Assembly: GCA_946402335.1 (NCBI GenBank)
Contig: CAMIWE010000004.1
Coordinates: 1-61,117 of the forward strand
Reading direction: 5' to 3'
Length of the DNA: 61,117 nt
Source: an uncultured Lachnoclostridium sp.
GTDB lineage: Bacteria; Bacillota; Clostridia; Lachnospirales; Lachnospiraceae
In this document: one piece after another, positions 8,430-18,279 of the stretch
Layout: every line of letters begins with the position of its first letter
Position numbering within the stretch: position 1 is the stretch's first letter
The notes under the pieces: model-generated
Databases searched by the model: none
What the model was told of the DNA's origin: nothing
What the model saw: only the letters and a program-made list of their open reading frames with translations
Program-made: the position numbers and the translations under genes

Positions 8430-9203
8430 TCATTCTATAATTGTAGCACGTACATCATCCGAGGCTGTCTTAACGTTCTCCATATGGAAATAATACTTCG
8501 TTTCCTGACCCCCTATCCGGTCCAGGATTCCGCGTATCATTCCGATCTGGATATCATAGGCATCCCTTGTTCCGAGATCAAACCGGTTTCCGCTGCAGAT
8601 CAGGTATACGTCGTTCTCTTCCCCAAAGTGAATCTCGCTTGCTTCCACGCCGTATTTCTGCAATTGTCTGACCAGATTCATGACGACTCTTGCCATATCG
8701 CTTCGCTGCGTTTCAAACACCTGATACAGGGTGACCTTCGAATATTCGAGTCCGGTGATCACCGGAAGATTTTCCACATTTTCCTGCTTCGACGATACGA
8801 TCACGCCGTCCGAATCGAAGTACAGATAGTTTCCCATTTCGAGAATACAGCCGACCGGCATCTTCTCGTAAGCGCGGATTTCGACCGATTTGTTTCCGGT
8901 AACGGTAACGGTGATCTTCTCCAGAAACGGAAGTGTGTCCGACTTGTTGTATTTGTAATACAGCTTAAGAAACGGCGTGTATTTCTCGTACCATTTGTCT
9001 AATGTATGCTTCTTGATCTCCTCTTCCGTATAACGGCCGCTCATTCCGATGACGGTCACGGTCACGTCTTTATCGATGTCGATCATGTACTTTTTGCGAA
9101 ACCAGATCAGTGCCACAACGACCACAAGGACGAAAAGGCTCACCGCAAAAAGGATCTTCATCAGAAGCACGGTTCGTTTTTCCAGTTTGACTACCTTCGG
9201 CAT
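8430..9203 (-). CDS. ftsQ: Cell division protein FtsQ/DivIB
   Basis: Single-pass division protein that bridges early and late divisome parts and regulates septal peptidoglycan synthesis. The 257-residue protein has a short basic cytoplasmic N-terminus, one transmembrane helix (about residues 17-36) and an extracytoplasmic POTRA-like plus beta region. Sequence conservation is low in this family, so the call rests on architecture, length and position between ftsW and ftsZ. GGAGG six bases upstream supports the ATG at 9203 rather than an upstream in-frame start. Confidence 0.85.
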   Translation of the reverse strand: MPKVVKLEKRTVLLMKILFAVSLFVLVVVVALIWFRKKYMIDIDKDVTVTVIGMSGRYTEEEIKKHTLDKWYEKYTPFLKLYYKYNKSDTLPFLEKITVTVTGNKSVEIRAYEKMPVGCILEMGNYLYFDSDGVIVSSKQENVENLPVITGLEYSKVTLYQVFETQRSDMARVVMNLVRQLQKYGVEASEIHFGEENDVYLICSGNRFDLGTRDAYDIQIGMIRGILDRIGGQETKYYFHMENVKTASDDVRATIIE

Positions 9204-9263
9204 TTTGTTCCTCCGAAAGAACGATATAGTTAAGCTCATCCCGTGACCGGCATGAGCTTTGTT

Positions 9264-10493
9264 TTAGGCGTTTGTTTTGCCGGCGGGCGTCAGTTCCGCA
9301 GGTGCTGCATCATAATCGATTTTGTTCGAGACATTTAAGACAAATCCCATCTCGATCATCAAAAATACCAGCGAGCTTCCGCCGTAACTGATGAACGGAA
9401 GCGGGATTCCCGTTGACGGGATCATGTTGGTCACAACGGCGATATTCAGGATTGCCTGCAGAGCAATCTGGGTGAATGCGCCGACAACGATCAGCGAGCC
9501 GAACAGGTCGGGCGCGTTGGCCGCGATCTTATACATCCGCATCAGAAGGATGATGTAAATCGCGATGAGAAACAAGCCTCCCACAATACCGAGTTCTTCG
9601 ACGATACAGGTAAAGATCATGTCGGTATGAACTTCCGGGATGTATCCGAGCTTCTGGATACTGTTTCCGAGTCCCTTGCCGAACCATCCGCCGCTGGCGA
9701 TTGCGTACAGACCCTGCAGAATCTGGTATCCGCCGGGGGCATTTTCGATGTCCTTCCAGACCTGAACACGTGCCGCGCGGTATCCTTCAAAATGAATGAA
9801 GGCGATTCCCACAACGACGACAATGGCAAATGCGATGAAGAAATACCAGGACTTACGGCTTGTAACGAACGGTACGACGAAAACGATACCGGCCATGATC
9901 AGCGCGGTCGTCAGGTTCTCGATCGCGACAAATACGATGAGAGGCGCCGTAAATACCAGAACACGGATAAAACCGGTCATCCGGTCCAGACGTTTCGGCG
10001 ACACATATACGATATAGGCTACCACAAGAATGATCAATACTTTTGAAATTTCGGAGGGCTGCAGTTTGAAAAACTTGCCGAGCGACAGCCAGCGGTTGGA
10101 ACCGTTCGTTCCGTCGCCCTTAAACAATACAAAGAGCTGTAAGCCCATTGCAATGACCAAACCGATCATCAAAAGATTGGTCTTGAATTTGCCGATGCCG
10201 AATTTGGCGATATATACGTGGTAATCGATCTTGGAGATCAGAAGCATCAGGACAAGGCCTGCCACGGCGTATTTGGCCTGATTTTTTACAAACAGTGTTG
10301 CGTTGCTGTAATACTTCGTTGCGTTATAGGCACTGATGCTGTAGATCATGACAAGACCGAAGCCGATCAAAAAGAGCACGAGAAACAAGAGGGTATAGTC
10401 GTAGTAATTCTTCGGCCCTACTCTCTTCTTCCCGGTGTCACGGCCACCGTCTTCTTTGCGCAAGATTCTGTTAATCGCTGAATCTTTCTCCAC
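9264..10493 (-). CDS. ftsW: Septal peptidoglycan polymerase FtsW (SEDS family)
   Basis: Membrane glycosyltransferase that polymerises lipid II at the septum with a class B penicillin-binding protein. The 409-residue protein has about ten membrane helices. SEDS-family features include NGSNRWLSLG, LQPSEISK near the catalytic region, and a C-terminal IPLPFISYGGSS motif. The start is a GTG at 10493, with GAGG eight bases upstream. It lies between murD and ftsQ; its partner synthase is two genes upstream in the same run. In this genome neighbourhood FtsW is more likely than RodA or SpoVE, though SpoVE cannot be excluded by sequence alone. Confidence 0.92.
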   Translation of the reverse strand: MEKDSAINRILRKEDGGRDTGKKRVGPKNYYDYTLLFLVLFLIGFGLVMIYSISAYNATKYYSNATLFVKNQAKYAVAGLVLMLLISKIDYHVYIAKFGIGKFKTNLLMIGLVIAMGLQLFVLFKGDGTNGSNRWLSLGKFFKLQPSEISKVLIILVVAYIVYVSPKRLDRMTGFIRVLVFTAPLIVFVAIENLTTALIMAGIVFVVPFVTSRKSWYFFIAFAIVVVVGIAFIHFEGYRAARVQVWKDIENAPGGYQILQGLYAIASGGWFGKGLGNSIQKLGYIPEVHTDMIFTCIVEELGIVGGLFLIAIYIILLMRMYKIAANAPDLFGSLIVVGAFTQIALQAILNIAVVTNMIPSTGIPLPFISYGGSSLVFLMIEMGFVLNVSNKIDYDAAPAELTPAGKTNA

Positions 10494-10527
10494 TATAGCA
10501 TCCTCACTGTTACTTAGAAATCATTGA

Positions 10528-11889
10528 TCAGTCCGGAAGTGCGCGAACCAGAGTCTTAAAGATCTCTCCGCGCTCCTCGTAATTCTTGAACATTCCCCAG
10601 CTTGCGCAGCACGGCGAAAGCAGTACGGCATCGCCCGGTACGGCGTGCTCGTAACTGTAATGTACCGCTTCCTCCATCGAATTGACACGCACGATGTTCT
10701 CAAAACCCATGCGACGCGCGGTCTGCTCGATCTTGTCGGCCGTCTGTCCCATTAGAAGAAGCGTCTTCACCTTCCCCGGGAACTCGGCAATCCATTCCTC
10801 GTAGGACGATCCCTTGTCATAGCCGCCGCCGATCAGGATCGTCGGTCTGGTCATGGCACGGACAGCCTGAATGGATGCGTCGGGATTCGTGCCCTTCGAA
10901 TCATTATAATACATAACGCCGTGTTTGGTCGCGGTGTATTCGATCCGGTGCTCAACCGCCACGAAATTCCGCAGTGCTTCCCGGATCAGATCCATCGGTA
11001 CATTCATCGAAATACCGGCCGCGATTGCCGCCATGGCATTTTCATAGTTATGCTTTCCGATGATGTTCATCTCGTGCACGTTAATGACGATTTCTTCTTT
11101 CATACCGTCATTGTAGATGATATTGTCGCCGGCAACATAGAGTCCTCTGCGGAGCACTCTTCCGCTGCTGAACCAGAAAATCTTCGTATGTAATTTCTCT
11201 GCTTCCGCTCTCAGGCGCTCGTCCTCGTAATTGAGGATGCACACCTCTCCGGGCGTCTGATTCCGGGCGATGTTGAATTTGGCTTCGGTATACGCTTCCA
11301 TCGTATGGTGACGGTTCAGGTGATCCGGCGTGATATTGAGTACCATGCTGACACACGGATGGAATTCTTCAATCGACTCAAGCTGGAAACTGCTCATTTC
11401 CGCCACGGTAACGCTCTCATCGGTCATCTCCTTCGCGAAATCCGTATACGGCGTGCCGATATTGCCGACAACGAAAACCTTCTTAAAATACAGCTTCATG
11501 ATCTCGCCGGTAAGCGCCGTCGTGGTCGTCTTTCCGTTCGTTCCGGTAACGGCAATCAGTTTTCCCTTTGCAAAACGGTATGCAAGCTCCACTTCACCCC
11601 AGATTGGGATTCCGCGCTCCCGCATACGGTTGATGAAAGGAAGGTCTGAAGGGACGCCGGGGCTTATGATTACAAGCTCCGTCTCCTCTTCCAGTTCCTT
11701 CGGGAAATCCCCGGTAACGATGCGGCCCTTGAATGCCTCGCCGAGCTTTTCGGCAAGCGCAGCCGTATCGAGCTGGGCGTTTCCGTCATAAACCGTAATC
11801 GAAGCGTGCTCTCCCGCAAGCAGTCTGCCCGCGGAAATGCCGCTCTTGCCGGCTCCTATGATCACAACTTTTTTATCAGCAAGTTCCAT
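10528..11889 (-). CDS. murD: UDP-MurNAc-L-alanine:D-glutamate ligase
   Basis: Cytoplasmic Mur ligase that adds D-glutamate to UDP-MurNAc-L-Ala using ATP. The 453-residue protein has an N-terminal Rossmann start (VVIIGAGKSGISAG), the ATP loop GTNGKTTTT, and the typical C-terminal HRIEY and NDSKGTNPDA motifs. Length is normal. An AGAGGAG site precedes the ATG. It follows the penicillin-binding protein gene by 30 bases; the genes that usually flank murD in this cluster (murF, mraY, murG) are missing here. Confidence 0.97.
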   Translation of the reverse strand: MELADKKVVIIGAGKSGISAGRLLAGEHASITVYDGNAQLDTAALAEKLGEAFKGRIVTGDFPKELEEETELVIISPGVPSDLPFINRMRERGIPIWGEVELAYRFAKGKLIAVTGTNGKTTTTALTGEIMKLYFKKVFVVGNIGTPYTDFAKEMTDESVTVAEMSSFQLESIEEFHPCVSMVLNITPDHLNRHHTMEAYTEAKFNIARNQTPGEVCILNYEDERLRAEAEKLHTKIFWFSSGRVLRRGLYVAGDNIIYNDGMKEEIVINVHEMNIIGKHNYENAMAAIAAGISMNVPMDLIREALRNFVAVEHRIEYTATKHGVMYYNDSKGTNPDASIQAVRAMTRPTILIGGGYDKGSSYEEWIAEFPGKVKTLLLMGQTADKIEQTARRMGFENIVRVNSMEEAVHYSYEHAVPGDAVLLSPCCASWGMFKNYEERGEIFKTLVRALPD

Positions 11890-11919
11890 GTCTTCTCCTC
11901 TGCCGTATGAAACGGACCG

Positions 11920-13848
11920 TTAGTTTTTCTTTTCGCCCTCATCGAGTTTCTCGATGACCGCGCCGTGATCGTCTTCCTTCTGATCGTCCGGGATTTCCAC
12001 GCCGTAATCGATCTCTCCTTCCGAAGGATACAGACCGAGATGCGGAAGGATTTCCTTCAGAATGCTGCTCGTCAGTGTCGTTGCCGGACGGCTGGAGTTG
12101 TACAGCGTGTCGGAATTAACCTCATCGATAACCACATAGATGACAACCTGCGGGTTATCGGCGGGAACGCTGCCGATAAAGGATACGACATACTTGTTAT
12201 CGGTTACGATCTCCTGGCGGACACCCTGCTGTGCCGTACCGGTCTTTCCTCCGACAAGATATCCCTTTACCTGTGCGGGCGTTGCGGTACCTGCCCGTAC
12301 GGTTTCGTATGTGGCTTTACGCATAAATTCGGTTGTGGACTTGGAAACGGTCCGCGCCGAAATCGTGTTCTTTGCTTCGTAAACGGTTGCGCCGTTCGGA
12401 TTCACGATTTTCTTTACAACATGCGGGGTATAATAGTATCCGCCGTTAACAATCGAACTGTAAGCGGCAGCCATCTGAATCATCGTAACGTTAAAGCCCT
12501 GGCCGAAACTGCTGGTCGCAAGTTCAACCTGGTTCAAGTTGGCCTTGTCAACGACGATACCCTTTTCCTCACCCGGAAGGTCAATGCCGGTCTTAAAGCC
12601 GAACCCGAAATGATCCTGGTAGGTACGGAACGTTGTTCTTCCGATCTTATCGGAAATGTCCATCATCGCCATATTGCAGGAACGCATCAGCGACTGCTGT
12701 AACGTCAGTTTATCGTGACGGGCGTTACAGTGAATCTTGTAGTTGTCGAGTTCGGCAACACCGCCGCAATAGTATGTGCTTTCCGGTGTGGCAATGCCCT
12801 CTTCGAGAGCCGCCGCAACGGTAATACACTTAAAGGTCGAACCGGGCTCAAACGTATAACTGATGCAGAAGTTCTTCCACATTTCGATCCGCTTGGTCGT
12901 CATTGCCGCTTCGTCAAGCGTCCCGATTTCCTCGGCGGAAAGATACCCGCTTAAGTCACGCGGATTATTCAAGTCAAATCCTTCATTGCTCGCCATCGCG
13001 TAAATCTCGCCGTTGTTCGGGTTCATAACGATTACGCCGATGTTCTTGCAGCCCATTTCTTCGTTGAACTGCTTGATATTTTTCTCAACCGCCGTCTGTA
13101 CGGCAACGTCAATCGTCGAATAGATTGTGTCTCCGTCCTCGGCGGGCCATGTCTTCTTGATCAGATTCAGTTCGGCATCGTAGTATCCGCTCTCACGTCC
13201 CGGCTTGCCGGTCAGGTAGCTGTTGTACTGGTATTCGATTCCGGCGCCGGTCGACTGGTCGCTGTTGACAAATCCGACTACGTGCGAAGCAAGGCTTCCG
13301 TACGGATAGTCACGGGTAAATATCGTCTCGAACCATACGCCCTTAACAAGCTTATGATTTTCTTCCTGCAATTCGTTGAATTTCCGCACTTCCTCGTAGC
13401 TGCGGTCCTTTAAAAGCACAATATACTGGCTCTTCGGGTTCTCCTTCAAAATAGCACGGATATCCGATGCGGGCAGATTGAACGCCTTTGTGATTGCTTC
13501 CACCGTCGGGTCCACATACATGCCGCGGTTGGCGTTGACCACACTCGGATCCAGAATGACGTTGTAGGTAACGACGTTCTTCGCAAGAACCGCTCCGTTC
13601 CGGTCCAATATTCTTCCGCGCTCATACGGAATATTCGTATTCACGTAGCTCTGATGGCTCAGAACCGCATTGGTATAATCTACGCCGTGACTTGCCCGCA
13701 GGAATATGATCCGGAACACCAGCACCAGGAATAATACAAAAACAACGCAAAATACAAGCATAAACTTTGCTTGCATTTTGCGTGTAAATATTTTCTTTTT
13801 ATTCTTATTACGGGCCGTGGCCGTTCTTCCTTCGGTTTTGATAGCCAT
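11920..13848 (-). CDS. Class B penicillin-binding protein (FtsI/SpoVD type transpeptidase)
   Basis: Cross-links septal peptidoglycan with FtsW. The 642-residue protein has a basic cytoplasmic tail, one transmembrane helix (about 29-50), a dimerisation/pedestal domain beginning with RGRILDRNG, and a transpeptidase domain with Ser337 in STFK, Ser390-Cys-Asn392 as the SxN motif, and KTGT at 535-538. No PASTA domains are visible at the C-terminus, unlike many SpoVD proteins, which favours a vegetative FtsI role. AAAGGGG precedes the ATG. It sits directly after the FtsL-like gene, as expected for a division synthase. Confidence 0.93.
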   Translation of the reverse strand: MAIKTEGRTATARNKNKKKIFTRKMQAKFMLVFCVVFVLFLVLVFRIIFLRASHGVDYTNAVLSHQSYVNTNIPYERGRILDRNGAVLAKNVVTYNVILDPSVVNANRGMYVDPTVEAITKAFNLPASDIRAILKENPKSQYIVLLKDRSYEEVRKFNELQEENHKLVKGVWFETIFTRDYPYGSLASHVVGFVNSDQSTGAGIEYQYNSYLTGKPGRESGYYDAELNLIKKTWPAEDGDTIYSTIDVAVQTAVEKNIKQFNEEMGCKNIGVIVMNPNNGEIYAMASNEGFDLNNPRDLSGYLSAEEIGTLDEAAMTTKRIEMWKNFCISYTFEPGSTFKCITVAAALEEGIATPESTYYCGGVAELDNYKIHCNARHDKLTLQQSLMRSCNMAMMDISDKIGRTTFRTYQDHFGFGFKTGIDLPGEEKGIVVDKANLNQVELATSSFGQGFNVTMIQMAAAYSSIVNGGYYYTPHVVKKIVNPNGATVYEAKNTISARTVSKSTTEFMRKATYETVRAGTATPAQVKGYLVGGKTGTAQQGVRQEIVTDNKYVVSFIGSVPADNPQVVIYVVIDEVNSDTLYNSSRPATTLTSSILKEILPHLGLYPSEGEIDYGVEIPDDQKEDDHGAVIEKLDEGEKKN

Positions 13849-13877
13849 GATCTGTCCCCTTTTTAGGAATTGTCTGC

Positions 13878-14441
13878 TTATTTCATCAGACGGCGCAGTA
13901 CCTCGGTAACCGCATCCACTTCTCCCTCGTCAGCTGCTTCCGGAACATCGGCATACTGTCTGACATAACCGTCGCTGACGCTCTTGAACTCTACCACCTG
14001 GTTCTTGTTCGGGTATACCATCTTAAGCTCTGCTACGGCGATGCGGTATACTTCGTTCAGGTTGATGTCGTCTGCGATATCGAACAGCAGGGAGTTGTTC
14101 TCGCCCTGCAATGCCTCATATTCCTTCGTCAGGCTCGTGATCTCTTTGTTGAGCTCCGTAGTCTGTGCATTGACCGACAGGAAACGAACGATCATAACGC
14201 CCAGAAAGGCAAGGAAAATGCCTGCAACACAGAGTGAGAAAAGGTCCATGCTTCTGCGGAATCCGACAAGCGGTCTGCGGTCGATTTCTCTTCTCGGTCT
14301 GGTCTGCTGCTCGGGTCTTTGATCCGGTCTTTCCTCCGGACGGTAAGCGGTTTTTCTAACAGCGCTACCGTCAATATATGCTTGCTTTCTCAATCTGTCA
14401 ACACTTGATTTATAATCTTTTTTCTGCTGGTATGCTGCCAT
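13878..14441 (-). CDS. ftsL: FtsL-like division protein
   Basis: Small bitopic protein of 187 residues: a long basic, Arg/Gln-rich cytoplasmic segment (about 1-65), one transmembrane helix (about 66-88), then an extracytoplasmic coiled coil (about 90-125, heptad-like ELNKEITSLTKEYEAL) and an acidic tail. FtsL with FtsQ and FtsB activates the FtsWI synthase. Identification relies on this architecture and on position between rsmH and the penicillin-binding protein, since FtsL sequences diverge strongly. GGAGG lies before the ATG. The cytoplasmic tail is longer than in many FtsL proteins. Confidence 0.78.
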   Translation of the reverse strand: MAAYQQKKDYKSSVDRLRKQAYIDGSAVRKTAYRPEERPDQRPEQQTRPRREIDRRPLVGFRRSMDLFSLCVAGIFLAFLGVMIVRFLSVNAQTTELNKEITSLTKEYEALQGENNSLLFDIADDINLNEVYRIAVAELKMVYPNKNQVVEFKSVSDGYVRQYADVPEAADEGEVDAVTEVLRRLMK

Positions 14442-14453
14442 GTTGCCGCCTCC

Positions 14454-15389
14454 TTAGTATTTTTCAAAAATCCTCAACTTCGCGCTCTTGGAACGACTGT
14501 TTTCTTCGAGTTCCTTTTCCCCCGGAACGATCGGATGTTTTGTGATGATTTTCCCGACCGGCTTCCTGCCGCACACGCAAACGGGAAGGCCGGGCGGGCA
14601 AATGCAGGGGTTCTCCGCCTTCTTAAAGGCGTTTTTCACAATTCTGTCTTCTAATGAATGGAAGGTAATGATACAAAGCCTTCCTCCGCTTGCAAGTCTT
14701 TCCATCATTCCGCTTAAAGAATCTGAAAGTACCTGCAGTTCGCGGTTCAGTTCAATCCGTATTGCCTGAAAAGTTTTCTTCGCGGGGTGTCCGCCTGTCA
14801 TGCGGAGTTTCGCCGGAATGGACTGCTTGATTATTTCTGCGAGCTCTCCGGTCGTCTCAACCGGTTTCCTGGCCCGTTCCTGTACAATGTGCTTGGCGAT
14901 GTTCTTTGCGAAAGAATCCTCTCCGTAGTCCCGAATGATATGAAACAGTTCGGTTTCGGAGTAACCGTTTACGATGTCTCCCGCTGTCTTCTCCATCCGG
15001 TCGTCCATGCGCATGTCAAGCGGCGCATCCGCCATGTAGGAGAATCCTCTTTCCGCCGTATCAAGCTGATACGAGGAAACGCCGAGGTCCAATAAAATAC
15101 CGTTCACTCTGTCAATTCCCAAGCGGTCCAAAACCGCCGGAATGTTTTCGTAATTGTCACGGACGATGGTTACTTTGTCTTTATACGGTCCTAACCTCTT
15201 CGTTGCTGCTTCTATGGCGTCTCCGTCCTGGTCAATCCCGATGAGACGTCCGGTTGTCAGTTTCGATGCAATCAAAGAGGAATGTCCCGCTCCCCCTAAT
15301 GTACCATCCACGTAGATCCCGTCCGGCTTTACCGCAAGCCCTTCGATGGTCTCCGAAAGCATTACGGAATAGTGTTTAAACTCTCCCAT
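14454..15389 (-). CDS. rsmH: 16S rRNA (cytosine-1402-N4)-methyltransferase
   Basis: Methylates C1402 in the decoding centre of 16S rRNA using S-adenosylmethionine. The 311-residue protein begins HYSVMLSE, typical of the family, and has GTLGGAGHS as the AdoMet loop and the conserved C-terminal [20 protein letters not shown] precedes the ATG. It is 9 bases after mraZ, the canonical order at the head of the division and cell-wall cluster. Confidence 0.97.
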   Translation of the reverse strand: MGEFKHYSVMLSETIEGLAVKPDGIYVDGTLGGAGHSSLIASKLTTGRLIGIDQDGDAIEAATKRLGPYKDKVTIVRDNYENIPAVLDRLGIDRVNGILLDLGVSSYQLDTAERGFSYMADAPLDMRMDDRMEKTAGDIVNGYSETELFHIIRDYGEDSFAKNIAKHIVQERARKPVETTGELAEIIKQSIPAKLRMTGGHPAKKTFQAIRIELNRELQVLSDSLSGMMERLASGGRLCIITFHSLEDRIVKNAFKKAENPCICPPGLPVCVCGRKPVGKIITKHPIVPGEKELEENSRSKSAKLRIFEKY

Positions 15390-15398
15390 AAAGCCTCC

Positions 15399-15833
15399 TT
15401 AGAACTTCACACCCAATTTGCTGAGGTCTTCCGCGACCTCATCTACGGAATCGAAGTCATCCTGTGCGTCGTAGCGTTCCTTACTCCACAGCTCGATCTT
15501 ATCGATTAAGCCGACAAATACGACTTCCTTATCAATCCCTGCCTTCTCGCGAAGTGCTGCGGGAATGAGAGTCCGGCCCTGCTTATCGATATCGCAGTCT
15601 GCTGCGTTCGCCATGAAGTAACGTCTGATCTTTCTTGTCTCTTTGTTTCCGGGAAGGTTCTCAAACTGTGCCGAGAACTTCTCCCATCCTTCATCCGAGA
15701 ACAGATACAGGCAGCCGTCCAAACCGAGCGTGACAATATAAGCGTCTTTTAAGTCATCACGAAACTTAGAAGGAACGATTACTCGCCCCTTCGTGTCGAT
15801 CGTGTGCTCGAATTGTCCGGCAAATCTACTCAT
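15399..15833 (-). CDS. mraZ: Transcriptional regulator MraZ
   Basis: DNA-binding AbrB-like ring protein that regulates the division cluster it leads. The 144-residue protein has two SpoVT-AbrB-like repeats with the family DxxGR pairs (DTKGRVIVPSKF near the N-terminus and DKQGRTLIPAAL in the second half). The ATG at 15833 matches the normal MraZ N-terminus; an upstream in-frame start would add 17 atypical residues. The ribosome site is weak (AAGTGG), unlike its neighbours. A strong promoter lies about 60 bases upstream, with GTGG-type sequences in the leader that could be its own operator. Confidence 0.95.
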   Translation of the reverse strand: MSRFAGQFEHTIDTKGRVIVPSKFRDDLKDAYIVTLGLDGCLYLFSDEGWEKFSAQFENLPGNKETRKIRRYFMANAADCDIDKQGRTLIPAALREKAGIDKEVVFVGLIDKIELWSKERYDAQDDFDSVDEVAEDLSKLGVKF

Positions 15834-15880
15834 TTCACACCACTTTGTATCATTTTTGTGGAAAATCCATCCATTTTGCT
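15834..15880 (-). promoter_or_regulatory. Possible MraZ operator repeats in the mraZ leader
   Basis: On the minus strand, between the promoter and the start codon, GTGG, ATGG and AAAGTGG motifs recur, two of them about 10 bases apart. MraZ proteins are known to bind short direct GTGG-like repeats spaced by one helical turn upstream of their own gene. The match is imperfect, so the call is tentative. Confidence 0.3.
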
Positions 15881-15890
15881 CCACAACCTT

Positions 15891-15919
15891 ACTATACAGA
15901 CTCCAAATTCAAAATGCAA
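15891..15919 (-). promoter_or_regulatory. Sigma-A promoter of the division cluster (mraZ)
   Basis: TTGCAT and TATAGT separated by 17 bases on the minus strand. It predicts a leader of about 50 bases to the mraZ start and probably drives mraZ through ftsQ. Confidence 0.85.
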
Positions 15920-16044
15920 GCGTTTTTTTACATTTTCTTTAATTTTTGTTCGATTTTCCGGAAAATGTGCCGCGGCACCCGTCCCTTTACCCTTCGTCCC
16001 GCATCCTCCGGACGGTTTTTCTCGCATTTTCCGTAAAAAAATGC

Positions 16045-16078
16045 AAAAAAAAAGAGCCGTTGCTTTTGGCAACAGCTC
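16045..16078 (-). terminator. Terminator downstream of lgt
   Basis: A 10-bp stem with one G-T pair (GAGCTGTTGC pairing with GCAACGGCTC) and a five-base loop, followed by nine T on the minus strand. It closes the priA-to-lgt run and insulates the mraZ promoter. Confidence 0.9.
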
Positions 16079-16101
16079 CTGCGTTCTCAGAAATTCATAT
16101 A

Positions 16102-17082
16102 TTATTTGGTTGCGGGTTTCTTTTCGATTTCAAGCCCGTCCGTCTTTTTGCGGCTCTTATAAAAGCCGACCGCATACAAAGCTCCACCGAGAAGGACAAG
16201 CACGGCACTCAGTGCCTGGGAAACCGGAATCGATGTGTTAAACAAAAACAGCTGGTCGGTACGAAGACCTTCAATCCAGAAACGGCCGAGTCCGTACCCG
16301 ATCAGATACAGACAGATAATCTCGCCGTGGAACTTCTTGTGCTTCGTATATAAAAGAAGAAGGATCAGAAGTGCCAGATTCCACAGGGATTCGTACAAAA
16401 ACGTCGGATGCACCTGAATGTAGGTGGCCGTATCGGTAACGATCACATTCCGGCGGATTTCCATCACGTTCTCGAGAGCCTTTTCCTTTCCGGCGAAAAG
16501 ATTCTTCACGTATTCCGTGCTGGCTGCCGGATTAAAGCAGTAGGAAGTGTCCTCGACATTCACCTGCATTGCGAGAAGGCTGTTCGTATACGTTCCGAAG
16601 CATTCGCGGTTTACGAAATTGCCCCACCGTCCGATCACCTGGCCGGTAATCAGTCCGACAACCGCCGTATCGAGGAACTGTCCGACATTCAGCTTTTTGA
16701 TCTTTGAAAAGATGATCGCGGTTCCGACGCCGCCGATCACGCCGCCGTAAATGGCAAGTCCGCCGCTTCGGATGTTGAAGACCGAAAGCGGTTTCTCGGA
16801 AAATGCGCTCCAGTTAAAAGCAACATAATAGATACGGGCGCAGATGACGCTCACGATGATCGCGATAATCGTGAAGTCAAGGTATTTTTCGGCATCCTGG
16901 CCGGTCTTTTTAGCCATCCGCTCTGCCACAAGATATCCGAGGAACATCCCAAGACCGATAAAAATACCATATAAAGCAATGCGGAAACCGAATATCGTGA
17001 ATCCGTCCGGAACCTTCTTTAAATACAGGCCGATATTCGGAAAATTGATATCCGTAGCGCAAAAAGGCATCCACGCTTTCAT
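16102..17082 (-). CDS. lgt: Prolipoprotein diacylglyceryl transferase
   Basis: Membrane enzyme that attaches diacylglycerol to the lipobox cysteine of prelipoproteins before signal peptide cleavage. The 326-residue protein has about seven membrane helices, GGLAIYGGVIGG, the signature GQVIGRWGNFVNRECFG with the essential Arg, and HPTFLYESLWN near the C-terminus. AAGGGGG precedes the ATG. It is the last gene of a long run, 12 bases after ychF. Likely substrates in this window are the two serpins and the DUF885 protein. Confidence 0.96.
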   Translation of the reverse strand: MKAWMPFCATDINFPNIGLYLKKVPDGFTIFGFRIALYGIFIGLGMFLGYLVAERMAKKTGQDAEKYLDFTIIAIIVSVICARIYYVAFNWSAFSEKPLSVFNIRSGGLAIYGGVIGGVGTAIIFSKIKKLNVGQFLDTAVVGLITGQVIGRWGNFVNRECFGTYTNSLLAMQVNVEDTSYCFNPAASTEYVKNLFAGKEKALENVMEIRRNVIVTDTATYIQVHPTFLYESLWNLALLILLLLYTKHKKFHGEIICLYLIGYGLGRFWIEGLRTDQLFLFNTSIPVSQALSAVLVLLGGALYAVGFYKSRKKTDGLEIEKKPATK

Positions 17083-17094
17083 AACAGTCCCCCT

Positions 17095-18192
17095 TTACAC
17101 ATTGAAACGGAACAGGATTACGTCTCCGTCCTTTACCACATATTCCTTTCCTTCGGAACGGACAAGGCCTTTCTCCTTGGCCTGCAGCATGCCTCCGCAT
17201 GCTACGAGGTCGTTGTAGGCAACCACCTCGGCACGGATGAATCCGCGCTCGAAATCGGTATGGATCTTTCCGGCGGCCTGCGGTGCCTTCATGCCGTTCG
17301 TGATCGTCCAGGCTCTCGTCTCGTCAGGTCCGGTCGTTAAGAAGCTGATCAGTCCGAGCAGATGATAGCTTGCGCGGATCAGTTTCTCAAGTCCTGCCTC
17401 CTTCAGTCCCATCTCCTCGAGGAATTCCTTACGCTCGTCTTCCTCAAGCTCTGCCATTTCCTCTTCCAGGCGGGCACATACAACGAAAACTTCGGAACCT
17501 TCCTTAGCGGCAAATTCCCGAACTTTCTTAACGTTTTCGTTATTGACGCCGTCGTCGGCGATATCGTCGTCGCTTACATTGGCCGCATAAATCACCGGTT
17601 TTCTCGTAAGCAGCGAATAGTTGCGAAGCCAGCCGGCCTCATCCTCATCGTCGGTTTCGTATGCATTTGCCTTCTCGCCGTTCTCCAAAAGCTCCTTGAG
17701 CTTTTTAAGCATCTCATATTCCTTGGCCTGCGCCTTGTCATAGCTTGCGCCCTTGCTGACCTTGGCAATTCTTCGCTCAACCGTCTCCATGTCCGCGAAG
17801 ATCAGCTCCAGGTTAATCGTTTCGATATCCCGGATCGGGTCGATGCTTCCGTCCACATGGATGATGTTCGAATCCTCGAAGCAGCGTACCACGTGTACGA
17901 TGGCATCGGTCTCACGGATATGGGAAAGGAACTGGTTTCCGAGTCCTTCACCTTTGGATGCTCCCTTTACAAGGCCCGCGATGTCGACAAATTCCACAAC
18001 GGCCGGAATGGTCCGTTTGGACTGGTACATCTCCGTCAAAACCCCGAGACGCTCGTCCGGTACGCTTACCACGCCGACGTTCGGATCGATGGTACAGAAC
18101 GGATAGTTCGCCGACTCCGCTCCTGCCTTCGTGAGACAGTTAAAAAGTGTGCTCTTCCCGACGTTGGGAAGTCCGACAATGCCTAATTTCAT
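17095..18192 (-). CDS. ychF: YchF/OLA1-type redox-regulated ATPase
   Basis: Obg-family P-loop protein that in this subfamily prefers ATP and binds ribosomes. The 365-residue protein has G1 GLPNVGKST, the [17 protein letters not shown] switch region, NVSD in place of NKxD (the known cause of relaxed nucleotide specificity), and a C-terminal TGS domain. A TTG lies nine bases upstream but only three bases from the GGAGG, so the ATG at 18192 (spacing 12) is preferred; it also gives the usual N-terminus MKLGIVGLP. It is 87 bases after rpe and 12 before lgt. Confidence 0.96.
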   Translation of the reverse strand: MKLGIVGLPNVGKSTLFNCLTKAGAESANYPFCTIDPNVGVVSVPDERLGVLTEMYQSKRTIPAVVEFVDIAGLVKGASKGEGLGNQFLSHIRETDAIVHVVRCFEDSNIIHVDGSIDPIRDIETINLELIFADMETVERRIAKVSKGASYDKAQAKEYEMLKKLKELLENGEKANAYETDDEDEAGWLRNYSLLTRKPVIYAANVSDDDIADDGVNNENVKKVREFAAKEGSEVFVVCARLEEEMAELEEDERKEFLEEMGLKEAGLEKLIRASYHLLGLISFLTTGPDETRAWTITNGMKAPQAAGKIHTDFERGFIRAEVVAYNDLVACGGMLQAKEKGLVRSEGKEYVVKDGDVILFRFNV

Positions 18193-18279
18193 ATCTGACA
18201 AAATCCTCCTTGAAGCCTCCCGGCTTATCTGACTATTCTAAACCGCTCTGTCCGATTTTCGGACGGTATGCGGAATATC

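Noticed and set aside
18250..18264. Hairpin GTCCG-ATTTT-CGGAC between rpe and ychF as a terminator
   Set aside because: The five-bp stem has no T run on the coding strand; the genes are probably co-transcribed.
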